The translations under genes and the position numbers were made by a program. Positions 35,204 to 43,032 of a stretch of 64,000 nt of DNA are shown in pieces; position 1 is the stretch's first letter; every line of letters begins with the position of its first letter. The notes beneath the pieces were generated by a model, which searched no databases, was not told the origin of the DNA, and worked only from the letters and a program-made list of their open reading frames with translations. Source of the DNA: Psychromarinibacter halotolerans (lineage in GTDB: Bacteria; Pseudomonadota; Alphaproteobacteria; Rhodobacterales; Rhodobacteraceae); assembly GCF_029168315.1 (NCBI RefSeq), contig NZ_JARGYD010000001.1, positions 558,001 through 622,000 of the forward strand, written 5' to 3'.

Positions 35204-36223
35204 TCAGACCGGCAGCACCACGGTAAAGCGGCTGCCCTGCCCCTTCTGGCTGTCGATTCGGAACCGGCCACGGTGGCGATTCACGATGTGTTTGACGATG
35301 GCGAGGCCCAGACCCGTCCCGCCCATCTCGCGCGAGCGGTGGCTGTCGATCCGGTAGAAACGTTCCGTCAGCCGGGGGATGTGCAAAGGGTCGATCCCCT
35401 CGCCGTTGTCGCTGACCTCGATCCGGACGGCGGGGCCGCGCAGCATCGGGTCGCGGTCCTGCTGCGCGATCTCGACGGTGACAAGGCCGCCACCGTATTT
35501 GATGCCGTTCTCCATCAGGTTGGTGAACACCTGTAGAAGCTGGTCGCCGTCGCCCAGCACCTCGACCGGCTCTTCGGCGCCGATCACCTTCAGCGTCACA
35601 TCGGCATCTCCGGCCTGCGGGCCAAGCGTCATCGACGCCGACGTCACCAGTCCGGCGATGTCGACCTTCTGGGTCGGGCGCACGCGTTCCTGACTTTCGA
35701 CGCGCGACAGCGACAGCAGGTCCTCGATCAGGCGGCTCATCCGGCCTGCCTCGCGTTCCATGATGCCAAGGAACCGGGCCTGCGCCTCAAGATCCTTGCG
35801 GGCCGGACCCTGCAGCGTCTCGATGAAGCCGATCAGCGCGGTCAGCGGCGTGCGGAGCTCGTGACTGACGTTGGCAACGAAATCGCGCCGCATCTCTCCC
35901 GCCGCCTGAACATGGCTGATGTCTTCCAGCGACAGCATCACCCCCTCGCCCGCCGGTGCGGCGATCACGTTGAAGGTCACGTCGCGTTCGCCGTCGCGGG
36001 TCAAATAGCGCGCCTCGCGCCGCTCGCCGGTCTTCAGCGCCGCTTCGACGCAGTCCAGCAGCACCGGCTGGCGCAGGATGGTGATATAGTGCCACCCCTC
36101 GGCCGCGGTGCCGAACAACTGCGCCGCGGCCGGGTTCGCCGCGATCACCCGCTCGTCCCGCCCGATCAGCACAAGCGGCATCGGAACGGCGGCGAGGATT
36201 GGGGCGACCGGCAGCTCGGTCAT
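35204..36223 (-). CDS. phoR: Phosphate regulon sensor histidine kinase, soluble form
   Basis: A 339-residue kinase: an N-terminal PAS domain (MPLVLIGRDERVIAANPAAAQLFG), H-box FVANVSHELRTPLTALIGF with the phosphoacceptor His, N-box NLMENGIKY, and G-boxes DNGEGID and GGTGLGLAIVKHIV. No transmembrane segment is present, unlike E. coli PhoR, so it must sense through PstSCAB/PhoU in the cytosol. Its ATG overlaps the stop of the preceding PLP enzyme by four bases. It lies upstream of pstS, while phoB ends the operon. Confidence 0.93.
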   Translation of the reverse strand: MTELPVAPILAAVPMPLVLIGRDERVIAANPAAAQLFGTAAEGWHYITILRQPVLLDCVEAALKTGERREARYLTRDGERDVTFNVIAAPAGEGVMLSLEDISHVQAAGEMRRDFVANVSHELRTPLTALIGFIETLQGPARKDLEAQARFLGIMEREAGRMSRLIEDLLSLSRVESQERVRPTQKVDIAGLVTSASMTLGPQAGDADVTLKVIGAEEPVEVLGDGDQLLQVFTNLMENGIKYGGGLVTVEIAQQDRDPMLRGPAVRIEVSDNGEGIDPLHIPRLTERFYRIDSHRSREMGGTGLGLAIVKHIVNRHRGRFRIDSQKGQGSRFTVVLPV

Positions 36224-37413
36224 GTTCCGGCGGCGTCCATCGCGGCGGCGATGGCGGTGCGAAACTCGGCGATGAGCATGTCGACATCCTCTACGCCGAC
36301 AGACACCCGGAAGAACCCTTCGGACATCCCCAGCGACGCCCGTTCCTCGGCGCTGAGCGCGCGGTGGGACGAACTGGCCGGATGGCTCAGCGTCGTGCCG
36401 ATGTCGCCCAGCGTCGGGGCGAAGGCGATGTTCGGTGCCGCCTGCACCATCGCGTCGGTGGCGTCGCGACCGCCCTCGATCTCGAAGCTGACCATGTTGC
36501 CGCCCCGGTCGCCCAACAGCGCGACGGTCCGGTTGTGGTCGGGGTGATCGGGCCGCGTCGGGTACAGCACGCGCCGGACCCCCGGCGTTTCGGCCAGCGC
36601 GTCGGCCAGCTTGCGGGCGTTTTCCTCGGCGCGGTCATAGCGCAGCTCGAAGCTGTACAGCCCGCGTTCGGCCAGCCAGCAATCGAACGGGCTTGGCGTC
36701 AGGCCAAGCGTGACGGCGGTGTCGTAGACCCGCTTGCGCAGCACCGGATCATGCAGGGCGATATAGCCCAGCGTGGCGTCGGAATGACCGGCCAGAAGCT
36801 TGGTCACCGAGTGCAGCACGATGTCGGCGCCGTGGTCATAGGCCACCAGCCCGCGCGGCGTGGTGAAGGTGTTGTCGATGGCCAGAAGGATACCGCGTTC
36901 CTTGGCCAGCTTCGCGATGCCGTCCACGTCCGAGACCCGCAGCGTCGGGTTCGACACGACCTCTAGCAGGATCAGCTTGGTGTCCGGCGTCAGCGCGGCT
37001 TCGATCGCCGCCGCGTCGGTCGGATCGGCCAGCGTGGTGGTGATGCCCATGCGCGGCAGTTCCTCGCGCATCATCCGCATCGACCGGCCATACAGCTGGT
37101 TGCCTCCGACGACGTGATCCCCCTGTTTCAGCAGACCGAAGAACATCGCGGTCACCGCCGCCATGCCCGACCCAAGGATCAGCCCGCCCTCGGCGCCTTC
37201 CAGCGCGTCGATCTTGGTGGCCAGAACCTCGGCGTTGGGGTGGCCTTCGCGGGCATAGGTGAAGCCCTTCGCGCGGCCCTCGTACTGGTCATCCAGCGCC
37301 GAAGGGCTGGGCGAGGCATAGACGACAGAGGGTTGCAGCGGCGTCACGACCGCGCGGCTGGAGCTTTCGGGCCAGGGCGTGCGGCGCACGATGGATTTGG
37401 GAGAGTCGGTCAT
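36220..37413 (-). CDS. Trans-sulfuration PLP enzyme (cystathionine gamma-synthase/beta-lyase family)
   Basis: A 397-residue fold-type I PLP enzyme of the Cys/Met metabolism family. The cofactor lysine is in HSVTKLLAGHSDATLG near residue 203, the aromatic stacking motif in GNQLYGRSMRM near residue 105, and SNPTLRVSD and AIDNTFTTP are present. Substrate choice among cystathionine synthase, cystathionine lyase and methionine gamma-lyase cannot be settled by eye. It is translationally coupled to phoR (ATGA), an unusual functional pairing. Confidence 0.88.
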   Translation of the reverse strand: MTDSPKSIVRRTPWPESSSRAVVTPLQPSVVYASPSPSALDDQYEGRAKGFTYAREGHPNAEVLATKIDALEGAEGGLILGSGMAAVTAMFFGLLKQGDHVVGGNQLYGRSMRMMREELPRMGITTTLADPTDAAAIEAALTPDTKLILLEVVSNPTLRVSDVDGIAKLAKERGILLAIDNTFTTPRGLVAYDHGADIVLHSVTKLLAGHSDATLGYIALHDPVLRKRVYDTAVTLGLTPSPFDCWLAERGLYSFELRYDRAEENARKLADALAETPGVRRVLYPTRPDHPDHNRTVALLGDRGGNMVSFEIEGGRDATDAMVQAAPNIAFAPTLGDIGTTLSHPASSSHRALSAEERASLGMSEGFFRVSVGVEDVDMLIAEFRTAIAAAMDAAGT

Positions 37414-37448
37414 CGGCGTCCTTCTGACAGGGGTGTGCGAAACTTATG

Positions 37449-37976
37449 TTACAGCGCGCGAAGGTCGCTGCGGAACCTGCGCATGTTCGCGCGATAGCGT
37501 TCGGCGGACGCCAGCAGATCCTGCCGCGCGGCATCGTCCAGCGTGCGCACGACCTTGCCCGGCGCGCCCATCACCAGCGAGCCCGGCGGGATCTCTTTGC
37601 CTTCAGTGATCAGGGCGCCGGCCCCGATCAGGCAGCCTTCGCCGATCACCGCGCGGTTCAGGACCGTGGCGCCCATGCCGATCAGCGTGCCGTCCCCGAT
37701 GGTGCAGCCGTGCAGCATCGCCTTGTGGCCGATGGTGCAGTTCGCGCCGACGGTCAGCGGACAGCCGGGGTCGGTGTGCATCACGGTGTTTTCCTGCACG
37801 TTCGACCCCGCGCCGATCACGATCGGTTCGTTGTCGCCGCGCAGCGTCGCGCCGAACCAGACCGATGCGCCGGTGTGCAGCACGACCTGCCCGATCACGT
37901 TCGCATCTGGCGCGACCCAGCAATCGCCGTCCTCGGGCAGTTCGGGCAGGAAATCTCCCAGCGCGTACAGCGTCAT
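37449..37976 (-). CDS. Gamma-class carbonic anhydrase family protein (YrdA/PaaY-like)
   Basis: A 175-residue left-handed beta-helix protein with hexapeptide repeats (VIGAGSNVQENTVMHTD, CTIGHKAMLHGCTIGDGTLIGMGATVLNRAVIGEGCLIGAGALI). The zinc-binding histidines in MHTD, IGHKAML and LHG match gamma-carbonic anhydrases. It overlaps gmk by four bases at its start. Actual CO2 hydration activity is variable in this family. Confidence 0.88.
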   Translation of the reverse strand: MTLYALGDFLPELPEDGDCWVAPDANVIGQVVLHTGASVWFGATLRGDNEPIVIGAGSNVQENTVMHTDPGCPLTVGANCTIGHKAMLHGCTIGDGTLIGMGATVLNRAVIGEGCLIGAGALITEGKEIPPGSLVMGAPGKVVRTLDDAARQDLLASAERYRANMRRFRSDLRAL

Positions 37977-38617
37977 AGCGCGGTATCCTCGAACTCCATC
38001 TGCAGACGGCGCACGACGTCGGTCAGGCCGGGCTGGCGTGGCCGCCGCATCCGTTCCGCGTCGATGATGGTCTGCAACTGGCGTTCGGTCGCGTCGAGGT
38101 CGTCGTTGACCAGCACGTAGTCGTAGCTGTCCCAGTGGCTGATCTCGTCCCAGCTGCGCTTCATCCGGCGCTCAACCGTCGCCATGTCGTCTTGCGCGCG
38201 GCTGATCAAGCGGCGGTGCAACTCGCCAATCGACGGCGGCAGCAGGAAGATCGACAGCACGCTGTCCTGCAACGACGAATTTCGGATCTGCTGCGCGCCC
38301 TGCCAGTCGATGTCGAACAGCACGTCGCAACCTTCGGTGATCGCCTGTTCCACCGGACCCTTCGGAGAGCCGTAGAAGTTGCCGAAGACATGGGCGTGTT
38401 CCAGCATGTCGCCGTCCGACACCATGCGCTTGAAGCGCGGCTCGTCGATGAAATGGTATTCGCGCCCGTCCATCTCGCCGGGTCGCGGCGCGCGCGTGGT
38501 GGCGGACACCGAGAAGCGGATCGTCGGATCCCAGTCCCGCAGCCGTGCGGCCAAGGTCGATTTGCCCGCGCCCGAGGGCGAGGACAGGATGATGAGAAGC
38601 CCGCGCCGCGCGGTCAT
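37973..38617 (-). CDS. gmk: Guanylate kinase
   Basis: A 214-residue GMP kinase with P-loop SSPSGAGKSTLAARL near residue 11, the GMP-binding segment SVSATTRAPRPGEMDGREYHF and the LID-containing HVFGNFYGSPKGPVEQAI. It lies three bases after yicC and overlaps the carbonic anhydrase gene, so it is in one transcript. Confidence 0.96.
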   Translation of the reverse strand: MTARRGLLIILSSPSGAGKSTLAARLRDWDPTIRFSVSATTRAPRPGEMDGREYHFIDEPRFKRMVSDGDMLEHAHVFGNFYGSPKGPVEQAITEGCDVLFDIDWQGAQQIRNSSLQDSVLSIFLLPPSIGELHRRLISRAQDDMATVERRMKRSWDEISHWDSYDYVLVNDDLDATERQLQTIIDAERMRRPRQPGLTDVVRRLQMEFEDTAL

Positions 38618-38620
38618 GGC

Positions 38621-39511
38621 CTACTCCACGTTCTGAACCTGCTCGCGCATCTGATCTATGGTGGCCTTGAGGTCAAGGCCGACGCGGGTCAGCTCGGTCG
38701 ACTGCGACTTGGAACACAGGGTGTTGGCCTCGCGGTTGAACTCTTGGCTGAGGAAGTCAAGCTTGCGCCCTACCGGGCCGTCGGTGGCCAGAAGATCGCG
38801 GGCCGCCGCGACATGGGCGGTCAGGCGGTCGATCTCTTCGGTGACATCGGTTTTCACCGCGATCACGGCCAGTTCCTGCGCCACCCGCGCCGGGTCGGCG
38901 CCATCGACGTTGTCCATCACCCGCGCAAGGTTCTCGCGCAGCTTGTCGGCCATCTGGTCCTTGCGCGCCTCGGCCAGCGCGGCCGCTTCTGCCGTCAGCT
39001 TTTCGATCAGGTCCAGTTGCCCCTCGATCACCCGGCTCAGCGCGCTGCCCTCGGCCTGCCGCATGTCGTCGAAGGCCTGCACCAGCGCCGGAAGGTCGGC
39101 GGCGATGGCTTTCGACAGCGCGCCGATCTCGGTGTCCGACCCGCCGCTGACCAGCACGCCGCGCATCGCCAGCACCTCTGCCGTGGTGGGTTTGCCAAGG
39201 TGCACCCCGGCCACGGCGGCGGTGGCGCCGACCTCGGCCAACTGGGCCAGTACCCGGTCCAGCGTGGCGCGGTCGATACGTTCGTCAGAGGCGCCCTCTT
39301 CCCGCGACAGCTTGAGATTGACCGTCACGTTGCCGCGCGCGGCAACCCCGGCCACGGCGGTCTTCACCGGCGTCTCAAGCCCCTCGATCCAGTCGGGAAG
39401 GCGCATCCGTACGTCCAGCCCGCGGGCGTTCACCGAACGGATATCCCAGGCCCAGGTATAGCCCTCGCCCGCGCCCTTGGCGGCGGCGAAACCGGTCATC
39501 GATTTAGTCAT
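38621..39511 (-). CDS. YicC family endoribonuclease-like protein
   Basis: A 296-residue YicC/YloC protein: N-terminal KSMTGFAAAKG and IRSVNARGLDVRMRLP, and C-terminal GRKLDFLSQEFNREANTLCSKSQSTELT followed by DLKATIDQMREQVQNVE (DUF1732). Members act as RNases or small-RNA decay factors in E. coli and Bacillus. Pairing with gmk is conserved. A CtrA-like TTAACCAT lies just upstream. Confidence 0.94.
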   Translation of the reverse strand: MTKSMTGFAAAKGAGEGYTWAWDIRSVNARGLDVRMRLPDWIEGLETPVKTAVAGVAARGNVTVNLKLSREEGASDERIDRATLDRVLAQLAEVGATAAVAGVHLGKPTTAEVLAMRGVLVSGGSDTEIGALSKAIAADLPALVQAFDDMRQAEGSALSRVIEGQLDLIEKLTAEAAALAEARKDQMADKLRENLARVMDNVDGADPARVAQELAVIAVKTDVTEEIDRLTAHVAAARDLLATDGPVGRKLDFLSQEFNREANTLCSKSQSTELTRVGLDLKATIDQMREQVQNVE

Positions 39512-39516
39512 GGACG

Positions 39517-39524
39517 TTAACCAT
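39517..39524. promoter_or_regulatory. CtrA-type half-site between yicC and the PAS_5 gene
   Basis: TTAACCAT, the strong half of the CtrA box, lies six bases before the yicC start in a divergent intergenic region. A second GTTAAC is at 39597. No full TTAA-N7-TTAA site was found here, so this is a candidate only. Confidence 0.35.
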
Positions 39525-39652
39525 TTGGGAAGTATTTGCCTCCATTTCGCCTCAATCTGTGAGAGATTAAGGAAAGAGTAAGGAATCTGAAATAGCAGTT
39601 AACAAAAGGGTCCGCGCGCCACAATGCACGCGTGCCCTGTGGGGGTAATGTC

Positions 39653-40354
39653 ATGGAGCTTCGGCACCGTGGGTTCGATAATGTCGTATCGCTGTTCGGA
39701 AAGGCTGTACCGTTGAAGTATCCGGCCATCGCACAGGTCGACGCCTATTGGGAAGGGCTGCGGCAGGGACGGCTGATGCCCGACCGGGCCGAGGTCGACC
39801 CGCGCGGGATGGACACCGCTTTGGAATACGCGTTCCTGATGGAACACGTCGCGCCGGGCATCGCCCGCGTCCGGATCTCGGGGATGCATCTGCGCGACCT
39901 GCTGGGGATGGAGGTGCGGGGCATGCCGCTGACCGCGTTCTTCCTGCCCGAAGCGCGCGAGCGCATCCAGAAGGCAGTGGAAGCGGTCGTCACGACGCCG
40001 CAGGTCGCGGATATCTCGCTGTCGGGTCAGCGCGGCATCGGTCGCCCTGCCCTGCCCGCGCGCCTGTTCCTCGCGCCGCTGACCAACACCGAAGGCCGGG
40101 GCAACCCGCGCATTCTGGCCTGTCTGGAAAGCCACGGCGAAATCGGCCGCGCGCCGCGCCGGTTCACCGTCGATCAGGTCCAGATGCGCCGCATCGTGGC
40201 CACCGCCGAACCGTCCGCGCCGGAACCGGACGACGCTCCGACCCTGACGCAGGCCCCCGCGCCGACCGGTTTCGCCGAACCGGCGATGCAGTTCCGCAGC
40301 CGCGCCCAGCGGCCCAGCTTGCGGCTGGTGCAACCGGACACCGACAGGGACTGA
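39653..40354 (+). CDS. PAS_5 domain protein
   Basis: A 233-residue cytosolic protein with the alphaproteobacterial PAS_5 fold (DAYWEGLRQGRLMPDRAEVDPRGM, then MEHVAPGIARVRISGMHLRDLLGMEVRGMPLTAFF) and a Pro-rich, Arg-containing tail. The ligand and partner are unknown. ATG 39653 is chosen; GTG 39632 is in frame. It lies divergent from yicC across the CtrA-like half-site. Confidence 0.8.
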   Translation: MELRHRGFDNVVSLFGKAVPLKYPAIAQVDAYWEGLRQGRLMPDRAEVDPRGMDTALEYAFLMEHVAPGIARVRISGMHLRDLLGMEVRGMPLTAFFLPEARERIQKAVEAVVTTPQVADISLSGQRGIGRPALPARLFLAPLTNTEGRGNPRILACLESHGEIGRAPRRFTVDQVQMRRIVATAEPSAPEPDDAPTLTQAPAPTGFAEPAMQFRSRAQRPSLRLVQPDTDRD

Positions 40355-40396
40355 CGCGGGCGCTGCATTTGACCCGAGGCACGGCAGCGACCCACC

Positions 40397-40433
40397 AAAA
40401 GGCGCGGCGCCGGTCAGGGCACAGCGCCTTTTT
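40397..40433 (+). terminator. Terminator of the PAS_5 gene
   Basis: AAAAGGCGC (40397-40405) pairs with GCGCCTTTTT (40424-40433), ending in a T-tract about 70 bases past the stop. The A-run on the left arm could make it work in both directions. Confidence 0.8.
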
Positions 40434-40502
40434 CGGTGCGACGGTCACGCTGCACAGGTGCCCACGCATAGACGCCCGGCACGATCCCCCTGCGCGGAAC
40501 AT

Positions 40503-40540
40503 AAAAAAACCGCCGCACTCCGGGACGAGGAGTGCGGCGG
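40503..40540 (-). terminator. Terminator of the recG/small-peptide transcript
   Basis: A perfect 12-bp stem, CCGCCGCACTCC (40510-40521) with GGAGTGCGGCGG (40529-40540), is followed on the minus strand by seven T's. It closes the leftward transcript that contains the 40-residue membrane peptide. Confidence 0.9.
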
Positions 40541-40722
40541 CAAAAAAGCGTCTGTTCGATCGGGCGCCGGTCGCGGGGCGCGAGGCTTGCCCCGGGAAAG
40601 GCCAGGATCAGGCGAACTGGCCAGCGCGCGTGGGATTGGGACAGTGCGCGATGACCGGCGGGATGACAGAACGCAGGCAGAACTCGTGAAAAGAAACTAA
40701 CGAAAGAACTTGGAAAACAAGA

Positions 40723-40845
40723 CTAGAGAAGACCGGGAAGGTTAAGGCCGATCACCAGCATCAGGACCAATGCGGCGGCGCCGGCGGCGTCCTGAAGCAG
40801 CGTCGAGGAAGAACGGGTCACTACGTTTTTCATTTCAGTCAGCAT
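40723..40845 (-). CDS. Small single-pass membrane peptide, 40 residues
   Basis: ATG 40845 encodes MLTEMKNVVTRSSSTLLQDA followed by a hydrophobic helix AGAAALVLMLVIGLNLPGLL up to TAG at 40723. AAAGGAG and CAGGGA lie upstream, and a very strong terminator follows at 40503-40540. A second start at ATG 40833 (MKNVV) is possible. No function is known to me; the gene lies 97 bases after recG on the same strand. Confidence 0.65.
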   Translation of the reverse strand: MLTEMKNVVTRSSSTLLQDAAGAAALVLMLVIGLNLPGLL

Positions 40846-40941
40846 GTCGATGTTCCCTGTTGTTTCTCCTTTGTTCTCATGCAGTGTTCCATTTGTAAAG
40901 AACTTTATGAGAACATTCGCGAACAAACGGGCAGCGGGCGG

Positions 40942-43032
40942 CTAACCGACTGAAATCAAACGGATCGCTTTTTCCTGTTCCATAAGCCACAGCAGAACAC
41001 GCGCCGCCTGCCCGCGTGGGGTTTCCAGCGTTGGGTCATCATGCAGCAGCTTGCGCGCGTCCGACTGGGCCAGCGCCATCAGCGCCGACTGACGTTCCAG
41101 ATCGGCTATGCGGAACCTTGGCAGGCCGGACTGTGCGGTGCCGATCAGATCGCCCGCGCCGCGCATCGCCAGATCCTCCTCGGCGATGCGAAAGCCGTCC
41201 TCTGTCTCGCGCAGCGTTTCCAAGCGCCGCCGACCGGTTTCGGTCAGGGGCGACTGGTACATCAGCAAACAGGTCGAGGCCGCCTCGCCCCGCCCGACCC
41301 GGCCCCGCAGCTGGTGCAACTGAGCCAGCCCGAAACTTTCGGCCCGCTCGATCACCATGATCGACGCGTTGGGCACGTTCACGCCCACCTCGATCACCGT
41401 GGTGGACACCAGCACCTTGGTCTCGCCGGACACAAAGCGCGCCATCGCGGCGTCCTTGTCGCGGGGCGGCATCTGGCCGTGGACCAGCCCGACGTTGCCC
41501 TCTCCCAGCGCGGCACGCAGGTGCTTGAACCGCTCTTCGGCGGCGGTCATGTCGACGCTTTCGCTTTCCTCGACCAGCGGGCAGACCCAATAGGCCTGCC
41601 GCCCCTCGTCCATCGCGTGGCGCAGGCGGCCGACGACCTCGTCCATCCGCCCGGTCGAGACCAGAACCGTCGCGATCGGCTTTCGCCCCGGCGGCTTTTC
41701 GTCCAGCACCGACACGTCCATGTCGCCGTATTGCGCAAGGCTGAGCGAGCGCGGGATCGGCGTGGCGGTCATCACCAGCACGTCCACCGCGCGGCCTTTG
41801 GCGCCCAGTTCCATCCGCTGGGCAACGCCGAACCGGTGCTGTTCGTCGACCACGGCCAGCCGCAGATCCTGAAACACCACGTCGCGCTGGAACACGGCGT
41901 GGGTGCCGACAAGGATCTGGATGTCGCCGCGTTCCAGCGCCGCCAGCTTCGCCTTCCGCTCGGATCCCTTGTCGCGGCCGGTCAGGATCTCCAGCACGAC
42001 GCCCGCCGCCTCTGCCAGCGGCTTCAGCCCCTCTAGGTGCTGCCGCGCAAGGATCTCGGTCGGGGCCATCATGACGCCCTGCCCGCCCGCCTCGACCGCG
42101 ACCAGCAGCGCCTGCAGCGCGACCAGCGTCTTGCCCGCGCCGACGTCGCCCTGCAGAAGCCGGTTCATCCGCAGCGGACGCCCCATGTCTTCGGCGATCT
42201 CGGCCACCGCGCGGGTCTGGGCGCCGGTGGGCGTATAAGGCAATGACTCCAGCACCTTGCGCCGCAACCGCCCGTCGCCGACTGTTGGAATGCCCTTGCC
42301 CTTTTTCAGCGCCGAACGTGCCAGCGCCAGTGTCAGCTGGTGCGCCAGCAACTCGTCATAGGCCAGCCGCTGCCGCGCGGGGGATGTCGCGGCGATCTCG
42401 GCCAGCCCCAGCGGGTTGTGCGCTGTGTCGACGGCCGTATGCCACGCCGGCCAGCCTTCCTGCGCGCGCAGGCCGGGGTCGATCCACTCGTCCAGCTCCG
42501 GCACCCGGGTCAGCGCGCTTTGGGCGGCCTTCATCATGGTCCGCTGGGTGACGCCCGAGGTCAGCGGGTACACCGGCTCGAACGGCGGGATCTCGTCGGC
42601 CTCGTCCGGCGGCAGAACGTGGTCGGGGTGAACCATCTGGGCCATGCCATCGAACATCTCGACCTTGCCCGACACCAGCCGCCGTTCGCCGGGCGGCAGC
42701 TGTTTCATCAGCCAATCGCCGCGCGCGTGGAAGAACACCAGTTGAAAGGTCGTCTGGGCGTCGGTCACCTCGATCCGCGTCGGTGCCGACCGGCTGCGGC
42801 CAGGCATGTGGCGCCCGACCTCGACCTCGACGGTCACGGTGGCAGGCAGGTCCAGCCCCTGCACCGTCGCGCGGCGCTGTCGGTCGATGCCGGAATACGG
42901 CAGCGTGAACACCACATCGCGCGGCCGGGTGATGCCGATCTTTTCCAACGCCTTGGCGATCTTCGGCCCGACGCCTTCCAGCGTCTCGATCTCCGCGAAC
43001 AGCGGGAACAGGCGTTCGGGACGGGTGCTCAT
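40942..43032 (-). CDS. recG: ATP-dependent DNA helicase RecG
   Basis: A 696-residue helicase for branched DNA and stalled forks. An N-terminal wedge/OB domain (LEGVGPKIAKALEKIGI) is followed by Walker A GDVGAGKTLVALQALL, VVDEQHRFGVAQR, TATPIPRSLSLAQYGDMD and the motif VI block QLHQLRGRVGRGE. Its ATG overlaps the ligA stop by four bases, so ligase and helicase are coupled. Confidence 0.97.
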   Translation of the reverse strand: MSTRPERLFPLFAEIETLEGVGPKIAKALEKIGITRPRDVVFTLPYSGIDRQRRATVQGLDLPATVTVEVEVGRHMPGRSRSAPTRIEVTDAQTTFQLVFFHARGDWLMKQLPPGERRLVSGKVEMFDGMAQMVHPDHVLPPDEADEIPPFEPVYPLTSGVTQRTMMKAAQSALTRVPELDEWIDPGLRAQEGWPAWHTAVDTAHNPLGLAEIAATSPARQRLAYDELLAHQLTLALARSALKKGKGIPTVGDGRLRRKVLESLPYTPTGAQTRAVAEIAEDMGRPLRMNRLLQGDVGAGKTLVALQALLVAVEAGGQGVMMAPTEILARQHLEGLKPLAEAAGVVLEILTGRDKGSERKAKLAALERGDIQILVGTHAVFQRDVVFQDLRLAVVDEQHRFGVAQRMELGAKGRAVDVLVMTATPIPRSLSLAQYGDMDVSVLDEKPPGRKPIATVLVSTGRMDEVVGRLRHAMDEGRQAYWVCPLVEESESVDMTAAEERFKHLRAALGEGNVGLVHGQMPPRDKDAAMARFVSGETKVLVSTTVIEVGVNVPNASIMVIERAESFGLAQLHQLRGRVGRGEAASTCLLMYQSPLTETGRRRLETLRETEDGFRIAEEDLAMRGAGDLIGTAQSGLPRFRIADLERQSALMALAQSDARKLLHDDPTLETPRGQAARVLLWLMEQEKAIRLISVG

